Numbered from the stretch's first letter, positions 52,763-62,123 are shown. The stretch: DNA of 64,000 bases from Hoyosella sp. YIM 151337 (GCF_026041215.1 NZ_JAPEIQ010000039.1:310001-374000); one strand, 5' to 3'. Notes: generated from the letters alone by a model not told the origin. Program-made: numbers and translations.

Positions 52763-54103
52763 CTATCGCACCGGCGCGAGCGCTAACGCCAAGGCGAGTG
52801 CTGCCGCGGCGCTGACAGCGATGTAGACCGCGCTGAAACCGCCGATCGCCGCGGCAGCCAGGATTCCGCCAGTCAATGCAAGCAACACCGAGATCCCGAG
52901 GGATTCGGACAGTTGAAGCGCCGCACTGTTCTCGCCCTGGTGGCGCGTTGGCGTACGTGCGAGCACGGTACTGGTGAGCTGCGGAAACGCGATGCCCATC
53001 CCGATTCCGCTGATGATGCAGCCGGCCACAGCAACACCGACAGGTAAGACGCCGGTTACGACAGCGAGTGCCGTAACCGGGCCCAACAGCACTAGGGCAC
53101 AGGCGATTCGGATGAGTGACGCGGTGCGCCCCTTATCCGTGGAACGGCCCTGGATCCAGGCGCCCGCTGCCCATCCCAGTGCACCGAGTGCGATCACTGC
53201 TCCCGCTGCGATCGGTGAATAGCCGAGCCGGTTCTGCAGGTAAAGCGTCAGGTAGATGTCTGTTGCGGCTGCAGCGCCGCCGAGCAGGCCGCGCAGCGCG
53301 ACGAACCGGGGGATTCCGGTCCGGCCAATCAGGGTCCCAGGTGGTAGCAAGCGCGTCACTGCCAAAAGAACAAGCGCGGTTCCACAGCTGGAGAGGATGG
53401 TCCGTGACAGCGCCGGCTGCTGGCCTCCAATGTGCAGTGTGAAGACGGCAGCGGCAGCAAGCGCGGCCCACAGCAGGCGCTGGGACACGATCCTCCCGCC
53501 GCCGCGATTGGCGGGGATCCTGTGTGCGACGAGTACCAGCAGTGACGCCAAGGCAACCAGTGATCCGACAAAAGCAAGCACGAATACGGCCCGCCAGTGG
53601 ATGGTTTCGACGATCACCCCGGTCAGCAGTGGGCCCGCGAGCGAGGGCAGCAACCACGCAGTCGTGAAAAGGCCAAACATGCGGGCGCGCAGATGTTCTG
53701 GAATCAGCACGGCCACCACGACGTACAACACCACTGACGTGATGCCGGCCCCCAAGCCTTGCAGCAGTCGCCCCGCGATGAACGTCGGCATTCCGGGAGC
53801 GGCAGCACAGAGTGCGATGCCAGTGAGCAATAGGGCGCCACCCACCTTGAGCGGCACCACGGGCCCGCGGGCGTCAGCCCAGCTTCCGCCGACAGTCATG
53901 CCGATGAGGCCCGTGACCACCGTCCCGGCGAACGCGAACGAATACCATTCCTCAGCGGCGAGGCTGCGCGCGACTACGGGGAGCGCAGTTGTAATCGCGA
54001 ATGACTCGAACGCCACGAATGTGATCAGCCCGAGCACGCCTGCGATGATGGGGCGGCGTTCGGGAATCCACAGCCGATCGGAAGCGGTGATGGTCGCGGT
54101 CAC
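52763..54103 (-). CDS. MFS transporter
   Basis: A 446-residue major-facilitator protein with about twelve to fourteen helices. FVAFESFAITTALPVVARSL is in helix 1 and GMTVGGSWADARGPVVPLKV is the loop 2-3 motif A. Helix 5 has AWLLPSLAGPLLTGVIVETI. The C-terminal half is Ala/Leu-rich. The GTG 54103 start overlaps the DsbA-like gene by 4 bp (GTGA), so they are co-transcribed from the SoxR-controlled promoter at 54778-54808. This suggests efflux of a redox-cycling drug or dye (inference). Confidence 0.85.
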   Translation of the reverse strand: MTATITASDRLWIPERRPIIAGVLGLITFVAFESFAITTALPVVARSLAAEEWYSFAFAGTVVTGLIGMTVGGSWADARGPVVPLKVGGALLLTGIALCAAAPGMPTFIAGRLLQGLGAGITSVVLYVVVAVLIPEHLRARMFGLFTTAWLLPSLAGPLLTGVIVETIHWRAVFVLAFVGSLVALASLLVLVAHRIPANRGGGRIVSQRLLWAALAAAAVFTLHIGGQQPALSRTILSSCGTALVLLAVTRLLPPGTLIGRTGIPRFVALRGLLGGAAAATDIYLTLYLQNRLGYSPIAAGAVIALGALGWAAGAWIQGRSTDKGRTASLIRIACALVLLGPVTALAVVTGVLPVGVAVAGCIISGIGMGIAFPQLTSTVLARTPTRHQGENSAALQLSESLGISVLLALTGGILAAAAIGGFSAVYIAVSAAAALALALALAPVR

Positions 54104-54741
54104 GCGGCCACTCCTGGCCCGCCCGTCCCGGCCTGTATTCCGATCTTGCCCAGCACCCCGGCACCGTCAAGAATGTCCGTACCGTGAGCAACGGCCGGAA
54201 CGCTGCGAATGCCGAGCGCACGTGCCGCGCGGTGGTCGGTGACAACCGCGCTGGCGTACTCGTTGTCCTCGAGCATGCGCTGGACTGCGTCTGCAGCCAG
54301 GCCCAGTCGCTGCCCCAAGTGGTGCAGGTCCGCTGGATCTTCCAGGTTGGCGTTGTCCGCGAAGTGCGCGCGGTACGCGAGGTCCCAGACGGTGTAAGCG
54401 TCGGCGCCATGTTCGACGGCGAGTTTCAGGAGTCGATGCGCGGGTTGCGAGTCGATGACCAGGGCCGTATCGATCTGGATCGGAAGCTTCTGGCGCTGTG
54501 CGGCGCATTCGATCCGCTCTCGCTTCTGGGCCCACTCAGTGTTGCTCATGCCCCACACGGTGAGTGCGGCTTGCCGCACCGTGAGCCCGGTATGCAGCGG
54601 CCCGCCTGGTTCGAGCAAGTAACTTCGGTACTCCGCAGTGATGGTGCGGGCTGATGCCGCCAAAGCGGCGCCAAGCCGCCGGTGGCTGATCCAGCACCAC
54701 GGGCACTTGATGTCGGCCCACACAATGATTCGTTCTGTCAT
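54100..54741 (-). CDS. DsbA-family oxidoreductase (FrnE-like)
   Basis: A 213-residue thioredoxin-fold protein with the active site IKCPWCWISHRRL (CPWC) near residue 13, a helical insertion and the cis-Pro loop IRSVPAVAHG. There is no signal peptide, so it acts in the cytoplasm like FrnE/2-hydroxychromene-carboxylate-isomerase relatives. ATG 54741 is 37 bp from a MerR-type promoter with a SoxR box. With the MFS pump it forms a redox-stress output unit. Confidence 0.88.
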   Translation of the reverse strand: MTERIIVWADIKCPWCWISHRRLGAALAASARTITAEYRSYLLEPGGPLHTGLTVRQAALTVWGMSNTEWAQKRERIECAAQRQKLPIQIDTALVIDSQPAHRLLKLAVEHGADAYTVWDLAYRAHFADNANLEDPADLHHLGQRLGLAADAVQRMLEDNEYASAVVTDHRAARALGIRSVPAVAHGTDILDGAGVLGKIGIQAGTGGPGVAA

Positions 54742-54777
54742 GGCTGCTCCCTTGGCTCGCTGCAGTGACTGACGTAA

Positions 54778-54808
54778 AGTTCACTTCATCAAGTGCACTT
54801 GATGTCAA
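54778..54808 (-). promoter_or_regulatory. SoxR box within a 19-bp-spacer promoter for the DsbA-like/MFS operon
   Basis: A perfect 18-bp palindrome, CATCAAGTGCACTTGATG (54787-54804), close to the SoxR consensus. On the minus strand TTGACA (54808-54803), 19-nt spacer, TGAACT (54783-54778). The long spacer is the hallmark of MerR-family-activated promoters. It also lies just before soxR. Confidence 0.85.
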
Positions 54809-54830
54809 GGCAGATCCTCGGAGGCGTGGG

Positions 54831-55280
54831 ATGCCGCAGCTCGAACGGAATCATGTGTGGCTCAAGCCAGGCCAGATCGCCGAACGCGCTGGCGTGGCAG
54901 TCTCCGCGCTGCACTACTACGAGAGCCTCGGGTTGATTCACAGCCGCCGCACGAGTGGGAACCGGCGAGAGTACCGGCGTGACACGCTGCGGATCATCGC
55001 GTTCATCCGGGCCGCCCAGCATGTTGGGGTGTCCCTGGAACGCATTAAGGCTGCACTCGAGGAGTTGCCCGACAATCGCGTCCCGAATAAACGCGACTGG
55101 GCGCGGATATCACGGCGATGGCGGGACGACCTGACCGCTCGTATCGATGAACTCACAGCACTGCGTGACCGCTTCTCGAACTGCATTGGCTGCGGGTGTC
55201 TCTCGCTGACGTCGTGCCCGGTGTCGAATCCGAATGATGTCCTCGGTCAGGAGGGAGCGGGCGCACGGCGGTTTCCCTGA
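54831..55280 (+). CDS. soxR: SoxR-type MerR regulator
   Basis: A 149-residue redox sensor. The N-terminal HTH reads KPGQIAERAGVAVSALHYYE and SRRTSGNRREYRRDTLRII. A dimerisation helix follows. The [2Fe-2S] cluster Cys are C-x2-C-x-C-x5-C in CIGCGCLSLTSC. ATG 54831 has CGGAGG upstream; the longer open frame would overlap the operator. It should activate the divergent DsbA-like/MFS operon when oxidised by redox-cycling compounds. It overlaps the DUF2567 gene's first 47 bp. Confidence 0.93.
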   Translation: MPQLERNHVWLKPGQIAERAGVAVSALHYYESLGLIHSRRTSGNRREYRRDTLRIIAFIRAAQHVGVSLERIKAALEELPDNRVPNKRDWARISRRWRDDLTARIDELTALRDRFSNCIGCGCLSLTSCPVSNPNDVLGQEGAGARRFP

Positions 55281-55890
55281 TTGCCGCATCGTGCGCGGCT
55301 TCACGTACCGTGAGGCTGTGCTAGTGATACTCGCGGTTTGCGTCGTCGCCGGTTTGACCGGGGCCGTCACCTGGGGTTTTCTCGCGCCGTCGGCGCGATA
55401 TGTGGTCACCCAGGAGGGGCAGGCCTTGCTGCCCGGCGCTAACCTGCACCTGTTCGATTCGCTAGCGATCTTCATCGGCATCACCTCGATCGCAGGGCTG
55501 GTGTGCGGCGCGCTGGTGTGGTCGATGCGCAGCCGGCGCGGCCCGCTGACGGTCGTCATGCTTGTTGGTGCATCAGGGTTGGGATCAGCTCTCGCCGCGA
55601 TTGGCGGCGGGCTGATAGCGGAGTGGCGCGTGCCTGATCCAACGCATGACGGCGCCGCCATGATCGTCGCAATACCAGCCGAGATGACGGTATGGCAGGC
55701 CTTGATCTTCCAGCCTTTGGTGGCTGCGCTCGTGTATTTCTTCGCGGCGGGAATCAGCCCCGATGCCGACCTGGGTACTGGCAGGCCGGAGTCAGGTGGG
55801 CGGCCGGAGGGCGGCGAATTCGTCGGTGACTCGGTAGCGGGCGTCGGTGAACCGGTAGAGCGCGGCGGGTCGCCCGCCGGCTCGTCCTGA
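55234..55890 (+). CDS. DUF2567 membrane protein
   Basis: A 218-residue actinobacterial membrane protein with four helices: AVLVILAVCVVAGLTGAVTW, SLAIFIGITSIAGLVCGALV, TVVMLVGASGLGSALAAIGG and ALIFQPLVAALVYFFAAGI. The SPDADLG after helix 4 is followed by a Gly/Glu-rich tail. The start within soxR is uncertain; a later start near 55280-55310 is possible. The last 99 bp lie antisense to the NrtR gene. Function unknown. Confidence 0.75.
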   Translation: MMSSVRRERAHGGFPDCRIVRGFTYREAVLVILAVCVVAGLTGAVTWGFLAPSARYVVTQEGQALLPGANLHLFDSLAIFIGITSIAGLVCGALVWSMRSRRGPLTVVMLVGASGLGSALAAIGGGLIAEWRVPDPTHDGAAMIVAIPAEMTVWQALIFQPLVAALVYFFAAGISPDADLGTGRPESGGRPEGGEFVGDSVAGVGEPVERGGSPAGSS

Positions 55891-56541
55891 CGGCGCGGTT
55901 GTTCCCGTCGGCGTGATGACGCCGCGGCGGCCCAGGACGCGCTGCAGATTTGTCGCATCGACCGGGTACCCCAGCGCAGCACTGTAAATCGATCTGAGTG
56001 TGGAGATCGTGAATTCGCTCGGTGCGAGCGCGAAGCCGATGTTGGTGTAAGACAGTTTCGCGGCGAGCCTGTTGCGTGCGTAATCGACGACGGTCCGGTG
56101 GTCGAACGCCATGGTGGGCAGACGTGCGACGGGGTGCCAGCTCGTGTCCTCCGGCAGTTCAGGTTCCGCGGGGGAGGGGACGAGTCCGATAAACGTCGAC
56201 GCGATTGTCCGGGTGCCGGGCACGCGGCGCGGATCGCTGAACACGGAGAGTTGCTCGAGGTGGCTGAGTTCACGAACGTCGACTTTTTCGGCGAGCTGAC
56301 GCCGTGCTGACGTCGGCAGGTCTTCGTCGGGTTCCAGCTTGCCGCCGGGCAGCGACCAGTGGCCCGCCATGGGTTCCATGGCGCGCTGCCACAGGAGGAC
56401 GCACAACTCGGGAAGAGAACGGCTGCCGCTAGCGTTGCCGTCTTGGTGAGGCTCGTCCTCGTGAAGACAGGGCAGCGTGGGCCGTCGGACTTGGAACACG
56501 GCTACCAGGACTTCATGAAGGGTGCTACCATGGGCAATCAC
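55792..56541 (-). CDS. nrtR: NrtR-type Nudix transcriptional regulator of NAD synthesis
   Basis: A 249-residue protein. The N-terminal Nudix domain opens HEVLVAVFQVRRP and has LPGGKLEPDEDLPTSARRQL. The catalytic REUxEE core is degraded to RQLAEK, as in ADP-ribose-sensing NrtR repressors that no longer hydrolyse. The C-terminal winged helix reads FTISTLRSIYSAALGYPVDA, then VLGRRGVITPTG and RPAALYRFTD. GTG 56541 sits right beside the palindrome 56542-56564 and may be leaderless (TAGAAT 7 bp before it). It is divergent from nadABC, its expected target. Confidence 0.85.
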   Translation of the reverse strand: MIAHGSTLHEVLVAVFQVRRPTLPCLHEDEPHQDGNASGSRSLPELCVLLWQRAMEPMAGHWSLPGGKLEPDEDLPTSARRQLAEKVDVRELSHLEQLSVFSDPRRVPGTRTIASTFIGLVPSPAEPELPEDTSWHPVARLPTMAFDHRTVVDYARNRLAAKLSYTNIGFALAPSEFTISTLRSIYSAALGYPVDATNLQRVLGRRGVITPTGTTAPSGRAGGRPAALYRFTDARYRVTDEFAALRPPT

Positions 56542-56564
56542 GTTTTCGATTCTAAGACGAAAAC
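56542..56564. promoter_or_regulatory. Candidate NrtR operator between nrtR and nadA
   Basis: Inverted repeats GTTTTCG (56542-56548) and CGAAAAC (56558-56564) with a 9-nt AT-rich centre, containing a minus-strand TAGAAT -10 for nrtR. This is the only palindrome I see in the 110-bp divergent spacer. Autorepression together with nadABC control is likely. Confidence 0.6.
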
Positions 56565-56651
56565 CAGGGACTGGTCGAATCACCACACCGGCCAGGCCCG
56601 CGGCAAGTACCGGGACCCACCGGTGATGTCTGATGTGAGGAGACACCGGTC

Positions 56652-57713
56652 ATGACGACCGCAACGACAGTAGCGCCGTTTCTGACGGAGAAGACTCTTG
56701 AGCTGCTCGGCCAGCTTCACGAGGGCCCGGGCGGCTTCGGCGGCGTGGCCGCAGGCCCTGAGTGGGCCCAGGAGGTGCGCAGGCTTGCTCGTGAGCGCAA
56801 CGCTACGATCCTCGCCCACAACTATCAGCTGCCTGAGATTCAAGATGTGGCTGACCACGTGGGTGACTCGCTCGCGCTGTCGAGGATCGCTGCTGAAGCA
56901 CCGGAAAGCACGATCGTCTTCTGCGGTGTTCACTTCATGGCTGAGACGGCAAAGATCCTCTCGCCAGAGAAGACGGTGCTGATCCCAGATCAGCGTGCAG
57001 GCTGTTCACTTGCGGACTCCATTACCGCTGCCGAGCTGCGCGAATGGAAAGCTGAGCACCCAGGCGCGGTTGTGGTGTCCTACGTCAATACCACCGCTGA
57101 CGTCAAAGCGCTGACCGACATCTGCTGCACCTCATCAAACGCTGTGGACGTCGTCGCCTCGATCGACCCGGATCGCGAGATTCTCTTCCTTCCTGATCAG
57201 TTCCTCGGTGCGCACGTCAAGCGCGTTACCGGACGGAAGAATCTGCACATCTGGGCGGGCGAGTGCCACGTGCACGCTGGCATCAACGGCGATGAACTCG
57301 CTGAGCAGGCACGGTCACACCCGGACGCGGACCTTTTCGTGCACCCCGAGTGCGGCTGCGCCACCTCTGCGCTGTACCTCGCCGGTGAAGGGGCAGTCCC
57401 CGAAGAGCGCGTCAAGATCCTGTCGACCGGTGGCATGCTCGACGCCGCGCGCGCGACGGGAGCGCGGCAGGTGCTCGTCGCCACCGAGGTGGGGATGCTG
57501 CACCAGTTGCGCCGCGCAGCCCCGGGCGTCGACTTCCAGGCAGTGAACGATCGCGCGTCCTGTAAGTACATGAAAATGATCACCCCGGCCGCGCTGCTCC
57601 GCAGCCTCGTCGAAAACCGGGACGAAGTGCACGTAGACCGCGAGACGGCGGCGAAAGCCCGCCAGTCAGTGCAGCGCATGATCGAAATCGGCACACCTGG
57701 CGGCGGTGAGTGA
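56652..57713 (+). CDS. nadA: Quinolinate synthase A
   Basis: A 353-residue [4Fe-4S] enzyme that condenses iminoaspartate with dihydroxyacetone phosphate to quinolinate. Recognisable: [84 protein letters not shown] and ASCKYMKMI, which bring the cluster Cys together. ATG 56652 has AGGAGA upstream. It is the first gene of nadABC, with 4- and 8-bp overlaps downstream. Confidence 0.97.
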   Translation: MTTATTVAPFLTEKTLELLGQLHEGPGGFGGVAAGPEWAQEVRRLARERNATILAHNYQLPEIQDVADHVGDSLALSRIAAEAPESTIVFCGVHFMAETAKILSPEKTVLIPDQRAGCSLADSITAAELREWKAEHPGAVVVSYVNTTADVKALTDICCTSSNAVDVVASIDPDREILFLPDQFLGAHVKRVTGRKNLHIWAGECHVHAGINGDELAEQARSHPDADLFVHPECGCATSALYLAGEGAVPEERVKILSTGGMLDAARATGARQVLVATEVGMLHQLRRAAPGVDFQAVNDRASCKYMKMITPAALLRSLVENRDEVHVDRETAAKARQSVQRMIEIGTPGGGE

Positions 57714-59287
57714 TGGCCCCCCTGCCTGGGGGTGAATACAGGGAGTGGGAGCGCCACGCCGATGTGGTGGTTGTCGGCGGCGGCATCGCTGGGCTTACCA
57801 CCGCGCTCAGCGCGCAGGCCCGCGGGTTGCGCGTCGTCGTCATCCGGAAAACACGAGCTGGTGACACCGCCACCGCCCTCGCTCAAGGCGGGGTGGCCGT
57901 CGTTGACGGCGGTGTCTCGACAGACAGCGTCCCTCAGCACTTCGGTGACACGGTTGCGGCTGGCGGCGGGCTGGTCGATGGTCGTGCAGCTACGGTCATT
58001 CTTACCGAGGGCGCTGACGCTATCCGGTGCTTGCAGGACCGCGGCGCACGGTTCGACCACGGCCCGCACGGGCTGTTGCGAACCCGGGAAGGCGGACATT
58101 CGGAACGGCGTATCATCCACGCTGGCGGGGACGCGACCGGTGCGGAAATACAACGCGCTCTCGATCGCCGAGCTGGAGGCATACCGACGCTCGCGTCTCA
58201 TACGGTCGTTGGTATCGGCGTCGCGAACGGCCAGGTCACTGGCGTGTCCGTCGTCGACGAGAGCGGTTCGCGCGCAATCATCCATGCGCCTGCTGTCGTG
58301 CTGGCGACAGGCGGGATCGGGCAGCTCTACTCGGTCACCACCAACCCGGAGACCGCGACGGCGGACGGCATCGCGCTTGCACTGCGTGCCGGTGCAGCCG
58401 TCGCAGACATGGAGTTCATCCAGTTCCATCCAACGATGCTGTACTCTGCGTCCGCGTTCGGCCGTCGCCCCCTTGTGAGCGAAGCAGTGCGCGGTGAAGG
58501 GGGAAGACTCGTTGACGCCGACGGCAGCCCCGTTACTGGCGGTGATCCGCGCGGTGATCTCGCGCCCCGCGATGTGGTTGCCCGGGCCATCGCGGCCCGC
58601 ATGCGCGAAACCGGAACCGCCCATGTTTACCTCGATGCCCGGCACATCGATCGGTTCGCGAAGCGTTTCCCCACAATTGCGGCTGCCTGCCGGGGCGAAG
58701 GAATCGACCCGCAGCACGACCTGATTCCCGTCGCGCCGGGAGCGCATTATCACTGCGGTGGTGTAGTTACCGACATCGATGGGCGGACCAGCGTGCAAGG
58801 CCTCTTCGCCGTGGGTGAAACCGCGCGAACGGGTCTGCATGGTGCGAACCGGCTCGCTTCCAACAGCCTGCTCGAAGGTGTGGTGATGGGTGAGCGAGCC
58901 GCAGCAGCGGTCGCGGACCGGTTGCTGTCGCGGCCCCGTACCGAGACAGAATGGAACGCGCCTGCCGTCGGGGCTGCACTCGATCGAGATCTGTTGCAGA
59001 CAACGATGAGTCAGCACGCGGGCGTCGTCCGTGACGAGGACGGGCTTGCTGCCGCTGCCGAAGTGCTCGGGCGGGGTGCGCAGCTGAGCACGAACGTCGA
59101 GCAGCAGAATATGTATCTCGCTGCATCAGCGATCATGGCCGCTGCCAGGTGGCGGCGCGAAACGCGCGGCAGCCACACTCGCCGTGATTTCACATGCCTA
59201 GATCCCGCGTATGCACGGAGCGCCCACGTTACGCTGCGCGATGGCGCGATCGTTCTTGACACTCTGGAGGCCACAGCTCGTGTCTAA
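57710..59287 (+). CDS. nadB: L-aspartate oxidase
   Basis: A 525-residue FAD enzyme that makes iminoaspartate for NadA. The FAD loop [18 protein letters not shown] lies near residues 17-34. [50 protein letters not shown] and [20 protein letters not shown] are typical of the succinate-dehydrogenase flavoprotein superfamily. The start is GTG 57710 (GTGA overlap with nadA) or ATG 57713. A long antisense open frame exists here but is a GC artefact. Confidence 0.95.
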   Translation: MMAPLPGGEYREWERHADVVVVGGGIAGLTTALSAQARGLRVVVIRKTRAGDTATALAQGGVAVVDGGVSTDSVPQHFGDTVAAGGGLVDGRAATVILTEGADAIRCLQDRGARFDHGPHGLLRTREGGHSERRIIHAGGDATGAEIQRALDRRAGGIPTLASHTVVGIGVANGQVTGVSVVDESGSRAIIHAPAVVLATGGIGQLYSVTTNPETATADGIALALRAGAAVADMEFIQFHPTMLYSASAFGRRPLVSEAVRGEGGRLVDADGSPVTGGDPRGDLAPRDVVARAIAARMRETGTAHVYLDARHIDRFAKRFPTIAAACRGEGIDPQHDLIPVAPGAHYHCGGVVTDIDGRTSVQGLFAVGETARTGLHGANRLASNSLLEGVVMGERAAAAVADRLLSRPRTETEWNAPAVGAALDRDLLQTTMSQHAGVVRDEDGLAAAAEVLGRGAQLSTNVEQQNMYLAASAIMAAARWRRETRGSHTRRDFTCLDPAYARSAHVTLRDGAIVLDTLEATARV

Positions 59288-60149
59288 AGCCCTGACCGAA
59301 GCGGAGCAGAGCGAAGCGCTGCGCGTCGTGCGCACCGCACTGGATGAAGACCTCCGATGTGGCCCCGACGTCACTACCGTTGCGACGGTGCCCGCGGATG
59401 CGACGACCGCGGCGCAGGTGGTGACGCGAGCTGACGGTGTCATCGCCGGCGTCGATATCGCGCGGCTTGTGCTAGATGAGGTCATCGGCACCGGCGGGTA
59501 TGAGATCTTCTCGGCGGTTGGTGATGGCGCACGCGTGAAAGCGGGCGACAGCGTGCTCTCCGTGAAAGCGCCAGCAAGAGGCCTGCTCACCGCGGAGCGC
59601 ACACTGCTCAACGTGATGTGCCATCTGTCGGGCATTGCGACGGAGGCCGCTCGCTGGACCGAAGCGGTGGCGGGCACATCAGCGCAGATTCGCGACACCC
59701 GAAAGACCCTCCCCGGTCTGCGCGCGCTGCAAAAGTACGCGGTCCGCGTTGGGGGTGGCGTGAACCATCGTATGGCACTCGGCGATGCGGCTCTCATCAA
59801 GGACAATCATGTCGCCGCAGCGGGGTCAGTGCTCGCCGCGCTCGAGGCGGTGCGCGCCCAGTTCCCTGGCCTGCCGTGCGAGGTCGAAGTGGACTCACTC
59901 GACCAACTCGATGATGTGCTTTCCGCTGGTGCGGAACTCATTCTGCTCGATAACTTTCCGGTCTGGCAGACCCAGATTGCGGTCCAGCGACGGGATCGGG
60001 TCTCGCCCGCGACGAAGCTCGAGTCGTCCGGAGGGCTCACTCTCGATGTGGCACACGACTACGCGGCGACGGGAGTCGACTACCTTGCGGTAGGTGCGCT
60101 CACGCATTCCGTTTCGGTTCTCGATCTCGGGCTCGATATCCCCGTTTAA
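59280..60149 (+). CDS. nadC: Nicotinate-nucleotide pyrophosphorylase (carboxylating)
   Basis: A 289-residue quinolinate phosphoribosyltransferase. It has the N-terminal sandwich, then LTAERTLLNVMCHLSGIATE, DTRKTLPGLRALQKYAVRVG and GGVNHRMALGDAALIKDNHV, and ends GVDYLAVGALTHSVSVLDLG. These are the substrate-binding Arg/Lys/His segments. The start is GTG 59280, overlapping nadB by 8 bp, with GGAGG 9 bp upstream. It completes de novo synthesis of NaMN from aspartate. Confidence 0.96.
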   Translation: MSKALTEAEQSEALRVVRTALDEDLRCGPDVTTVATVPADATTAAQVVTRADGVIAGVDIARLVLDEVIGTGGYEIFSAVGDGARVKAGDSVLSVKAPARGLLTAERTLLNVMCHLSGIATEAARWTEAVAGTSAQIRDTRKTLPGLRALQKYAVRVGGGVNHRMALGDAALIKDNHVAAAGSVLAALEAVRAQFPGLPCEVEVDSLDQLDDVLSAGAELILLDNFPVWQTQIAVQRRDRVSPATKLESSGGLTLDVAHDYAATGVDYLAVGALTHSVSVLDLGLDIPV

Positions 60150-60178
60150 CTACGCTGGCAACGAAGGAGAGGTGTGCG

Positions 60179-60616
60179 GTGGCGCAGCTGGCGACCCGTG
60201 GGGAAGCGGACGTGGTTCGTGCCCTGATCACTGCGCTGCAACGCGCTGACGTCGAAGCCGCACTGGATCTCGTGCATGACGATGTCGTCTTCCACCCATA
60301 TCCCTTGCCCCAGATGCGCGGAAAACCGGCAGTCGCCCGTCAGCTGGCGCTCATTGCGCTGCTCGTGAAAAACATCTCGATTGGTACGCACAACATTGCA
60401 TCGAATGGGCACGTCGTACTCACCGAGCGCACGCATTCCTTCGACGTGGGCCCGGTGCCCATCGAATTCTGGACATGGGGCACGTTCGAAGTCGTCGACG
60501 GCCGGATCACCCTGTGGCGTGAGCGTCTAGATATCGCCGAATTGTCGTTTTCGGCGCTGAAGGGCATCGCGCAGGCTTCGCTTCAGATTGAGTCACGCCG
60601 CGGTCAAACTCCGTAG
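60179..60616 (+). CDS. SnoaL/limonene-1,2-epoxide-hydrolase-fold protein
   Basis: A 145-residue cone-fold protein (NTF2-like). Marks: VVRALITALQRADVEAALDL, FHPYPLPQMRGKPAVARQLA, HVVLTERTHSFDVGPVPIEF and ITLWRERLDIAELSF. The general layout is that of mycobacterial EphG-like LEH, but aligned active-site residues appear altered: the Tyr and Asn of the YxN pair read F and P, and the first Asp of the R-x-D pair reads H. An epoxide-hydrolase activity is therefore doubtful. GTG 60179 has AAGGAGAGG. It follows nadC by 29 bp. Confidence 0.7.
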   Translation: MAQLATRGEADVVRALITALQRADVEAALDLVHDDVVFHPYPLPQMRGKPAVARQLALIALLVKNISIGTHNIASNGHVVLTERTHSFDVGPVPIEFWTWGTFEVVDGRITLWRERLDIAELSFSALKGIAQASLQIESRRGQTP

Positions 60617-60752
60617 GCAGAACGGTTACAACTATCTCCATGCCGCGGAGTTCGCCCCTCGCGCTGGCGCACGCATCCATAGGCTGCTTCTCGCGTGCCC
60701 AGCCGGAAAAGCCGGCGCGCGCATCGCCGTGCGTCGATGAAGGGGTTCTCAC

Positions 60753-62123
60753 ATGCGCCGAACTCTGCTGGGAGTCGTTGCAGCGACAATGATTGCGAGC
60801 GGAGGGGTGCTGGCGGGAGTTTCGGCCGCGGGCGCGGAACCCAATGATGCGTATATCGTCGTCTTCCGTGACCAGGTGAACGCGCACGCCAAAACCGTTG
60901 CCGTCGAACGGCAGTACGGCATCAGCAGTTCCAGAAACTTCACGCACGCGATACGCGGCTTCTCGGCACGGGTACCAGAAGCTGTCCGTGCCAGACTCCT
61001 CAACGATCCGGACGTTCTGTTCGTCACGCCCGACCGGTCTGTCACCGCGCACGTCGACGGGCCTCCGCTCGCCACCGGCGAGTTGGTTCCCACCGGCGTT
61101 GAGCGAATACAGGCCGCGTCGTCTACTGCAGTGAGCCACCCAAGCGATGTGGCTGTGGCAGTGATTGATTCGGGTGTCGATCTGCAAAATCCAGACCTGA
61201 ACGCGGTAGCGGGAACGGACTGCACGACGCAGGGCGGCACCACGCAAGATGTCAACGGTCATGGCACCCACGTCGCTGGCATCATCGGTGCACGTAACAG
61301 CGGCACGGATACCGTGGGCGTGGCGCCAGGCACACGCATGTACTCCGTCAAGGTTCTCGACAGCCAGGGTTTCGGAACACTCTCGCAGCTCATCTGCGGG
61401 ATCGATTGGATGACGGCGAATGCTGAAGCACTGGGAATCAAGGTGGCCAACATCAGTCTCGGAACCACGGGCAGCAACGACAACAACTGTGGCAGGTCCA
61501 ATAGCGACGCATTGCATCTCGCCATCTGCCGATCGACTGAACGCGGCATAACCTACGTCGCCTCGGCCGGGAATGACGCCGTGTCAATTGCCGGTGCGAT
61601 CCCGGCGGCCTACCCAGAGGTTCTCACGGTTACCGCGATGGCAGACAGTGACGGCCAGCCTGGCGGAGGCGGCGGCGCACCATCCTGCAGAGTGGGTGAG
61701 AAGGACGACGCCGCAGTGACTTTCTCGAACTATGCCCGAAACGCAGCCGCCATCGCCCACACGATCGCGGCGCCGGGGATGTGCATTCGGTCCGCGAAAA
61801 TTGGCGGAGGTACCGCCGTGCTCTCCGGAACTTCGATGGCAGCGCCGCATGTGACCGGTGCGGTCGCACTCTGTCTCGGCGCGGGCGGCCAGAACGGCGC
61901 GTGCACGGGCCTTACACCGGCGCAGATTATCCAGAAAATGCGTGAGCATGCTGCGGCGCAGCCCGCGAGCTACGGCTTCACCGGCGATCCCAGAAACTCG
62001 CCAGGCACCAACTACTACGGGTATCTCGTGCATCCGCACGTCACACCAGGCCCGGTTAACCCGCCACCGCCCGACCCTGAACCTGAACCCTGTCGTCCGA
62101 CCGGCAGTTTCGGAACCTGCTGA
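60753..62123 (+). CDS. Secreted subtilisin-family serine protease (S8)
   Basis: A 456-residue protease. The signal peptide at 1-28 is cleaved near AAGAEP. The I9-type propeptide AYIVVFRDQVNAHAKTVAVE occupies about 33-105. The catalytic triad is Asp139 (AVAVIDSGVDL), His170 (NGHGTHVAG) and Ser361 (SGTSMAAPHVTG); the oxyanion Asn is in SAGND. An acidic, Pro-rich tail (PPPPDPEPEP) ends with a Cys. The protein is exported and self-processed. ATG 60753 has GGGG before it; 136 bp of non-coding sequence precede it, with no clear motif. Confidence 0.93.
   Translation: MRRTLLGVVAATMIASGGVLAGVSAAGAEPNDAYIVVFRDQVNAHAKTVAVERQYGISSSRNFTHAIRGFSARVPEAVRARLLNDPDVLFVTPDRSVTAHVDGPPLATGELVPTGVERIQAASSTAVSHPSDVAVAVIDSGVDLQNPDLNAVAGTDCTTQGGTTQDVNGHGTHVAGIIGARNSGTDTVGVAPGTRMYSVKVLDSQGFGTLSQLICGIDWMTANAEALGIKVANISLGTTGSNDNNCGRSNSDALHLAICRSTERGITYVASAGNDAVSIAGAIPAAYPEVLTVTAMADSDGQPGGGGGAPSCRVGEKDDAAVTFSNYARNAAAIAHTIAAPGMCIRSAKIGGGTAVLSGTSMAAPHVTGAVALCLGAGGQNGACTGLTPAQIIQKMREHAAAQPASYGFTGDPRNSPGTNYYGYLVHPHVTPGPVNPPPPDPEPEPCRPTGSFGTC

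Noticed and set aside
57197-59017. 606-codon open frame on the minus strand opposite nadA/nadB
   Set aside because: It is antisense to well-conserved nadB and nadA motifs and reads as low-complexity Arg/Ala/Gly/His; a GC-driven artefact.
60617-60752. Possible riboswitch or small RNA before the subtilisin
   Set aside because: I see no conserved riboswitch core, strong hairpin or T run; treated as plain intergenic sequence.
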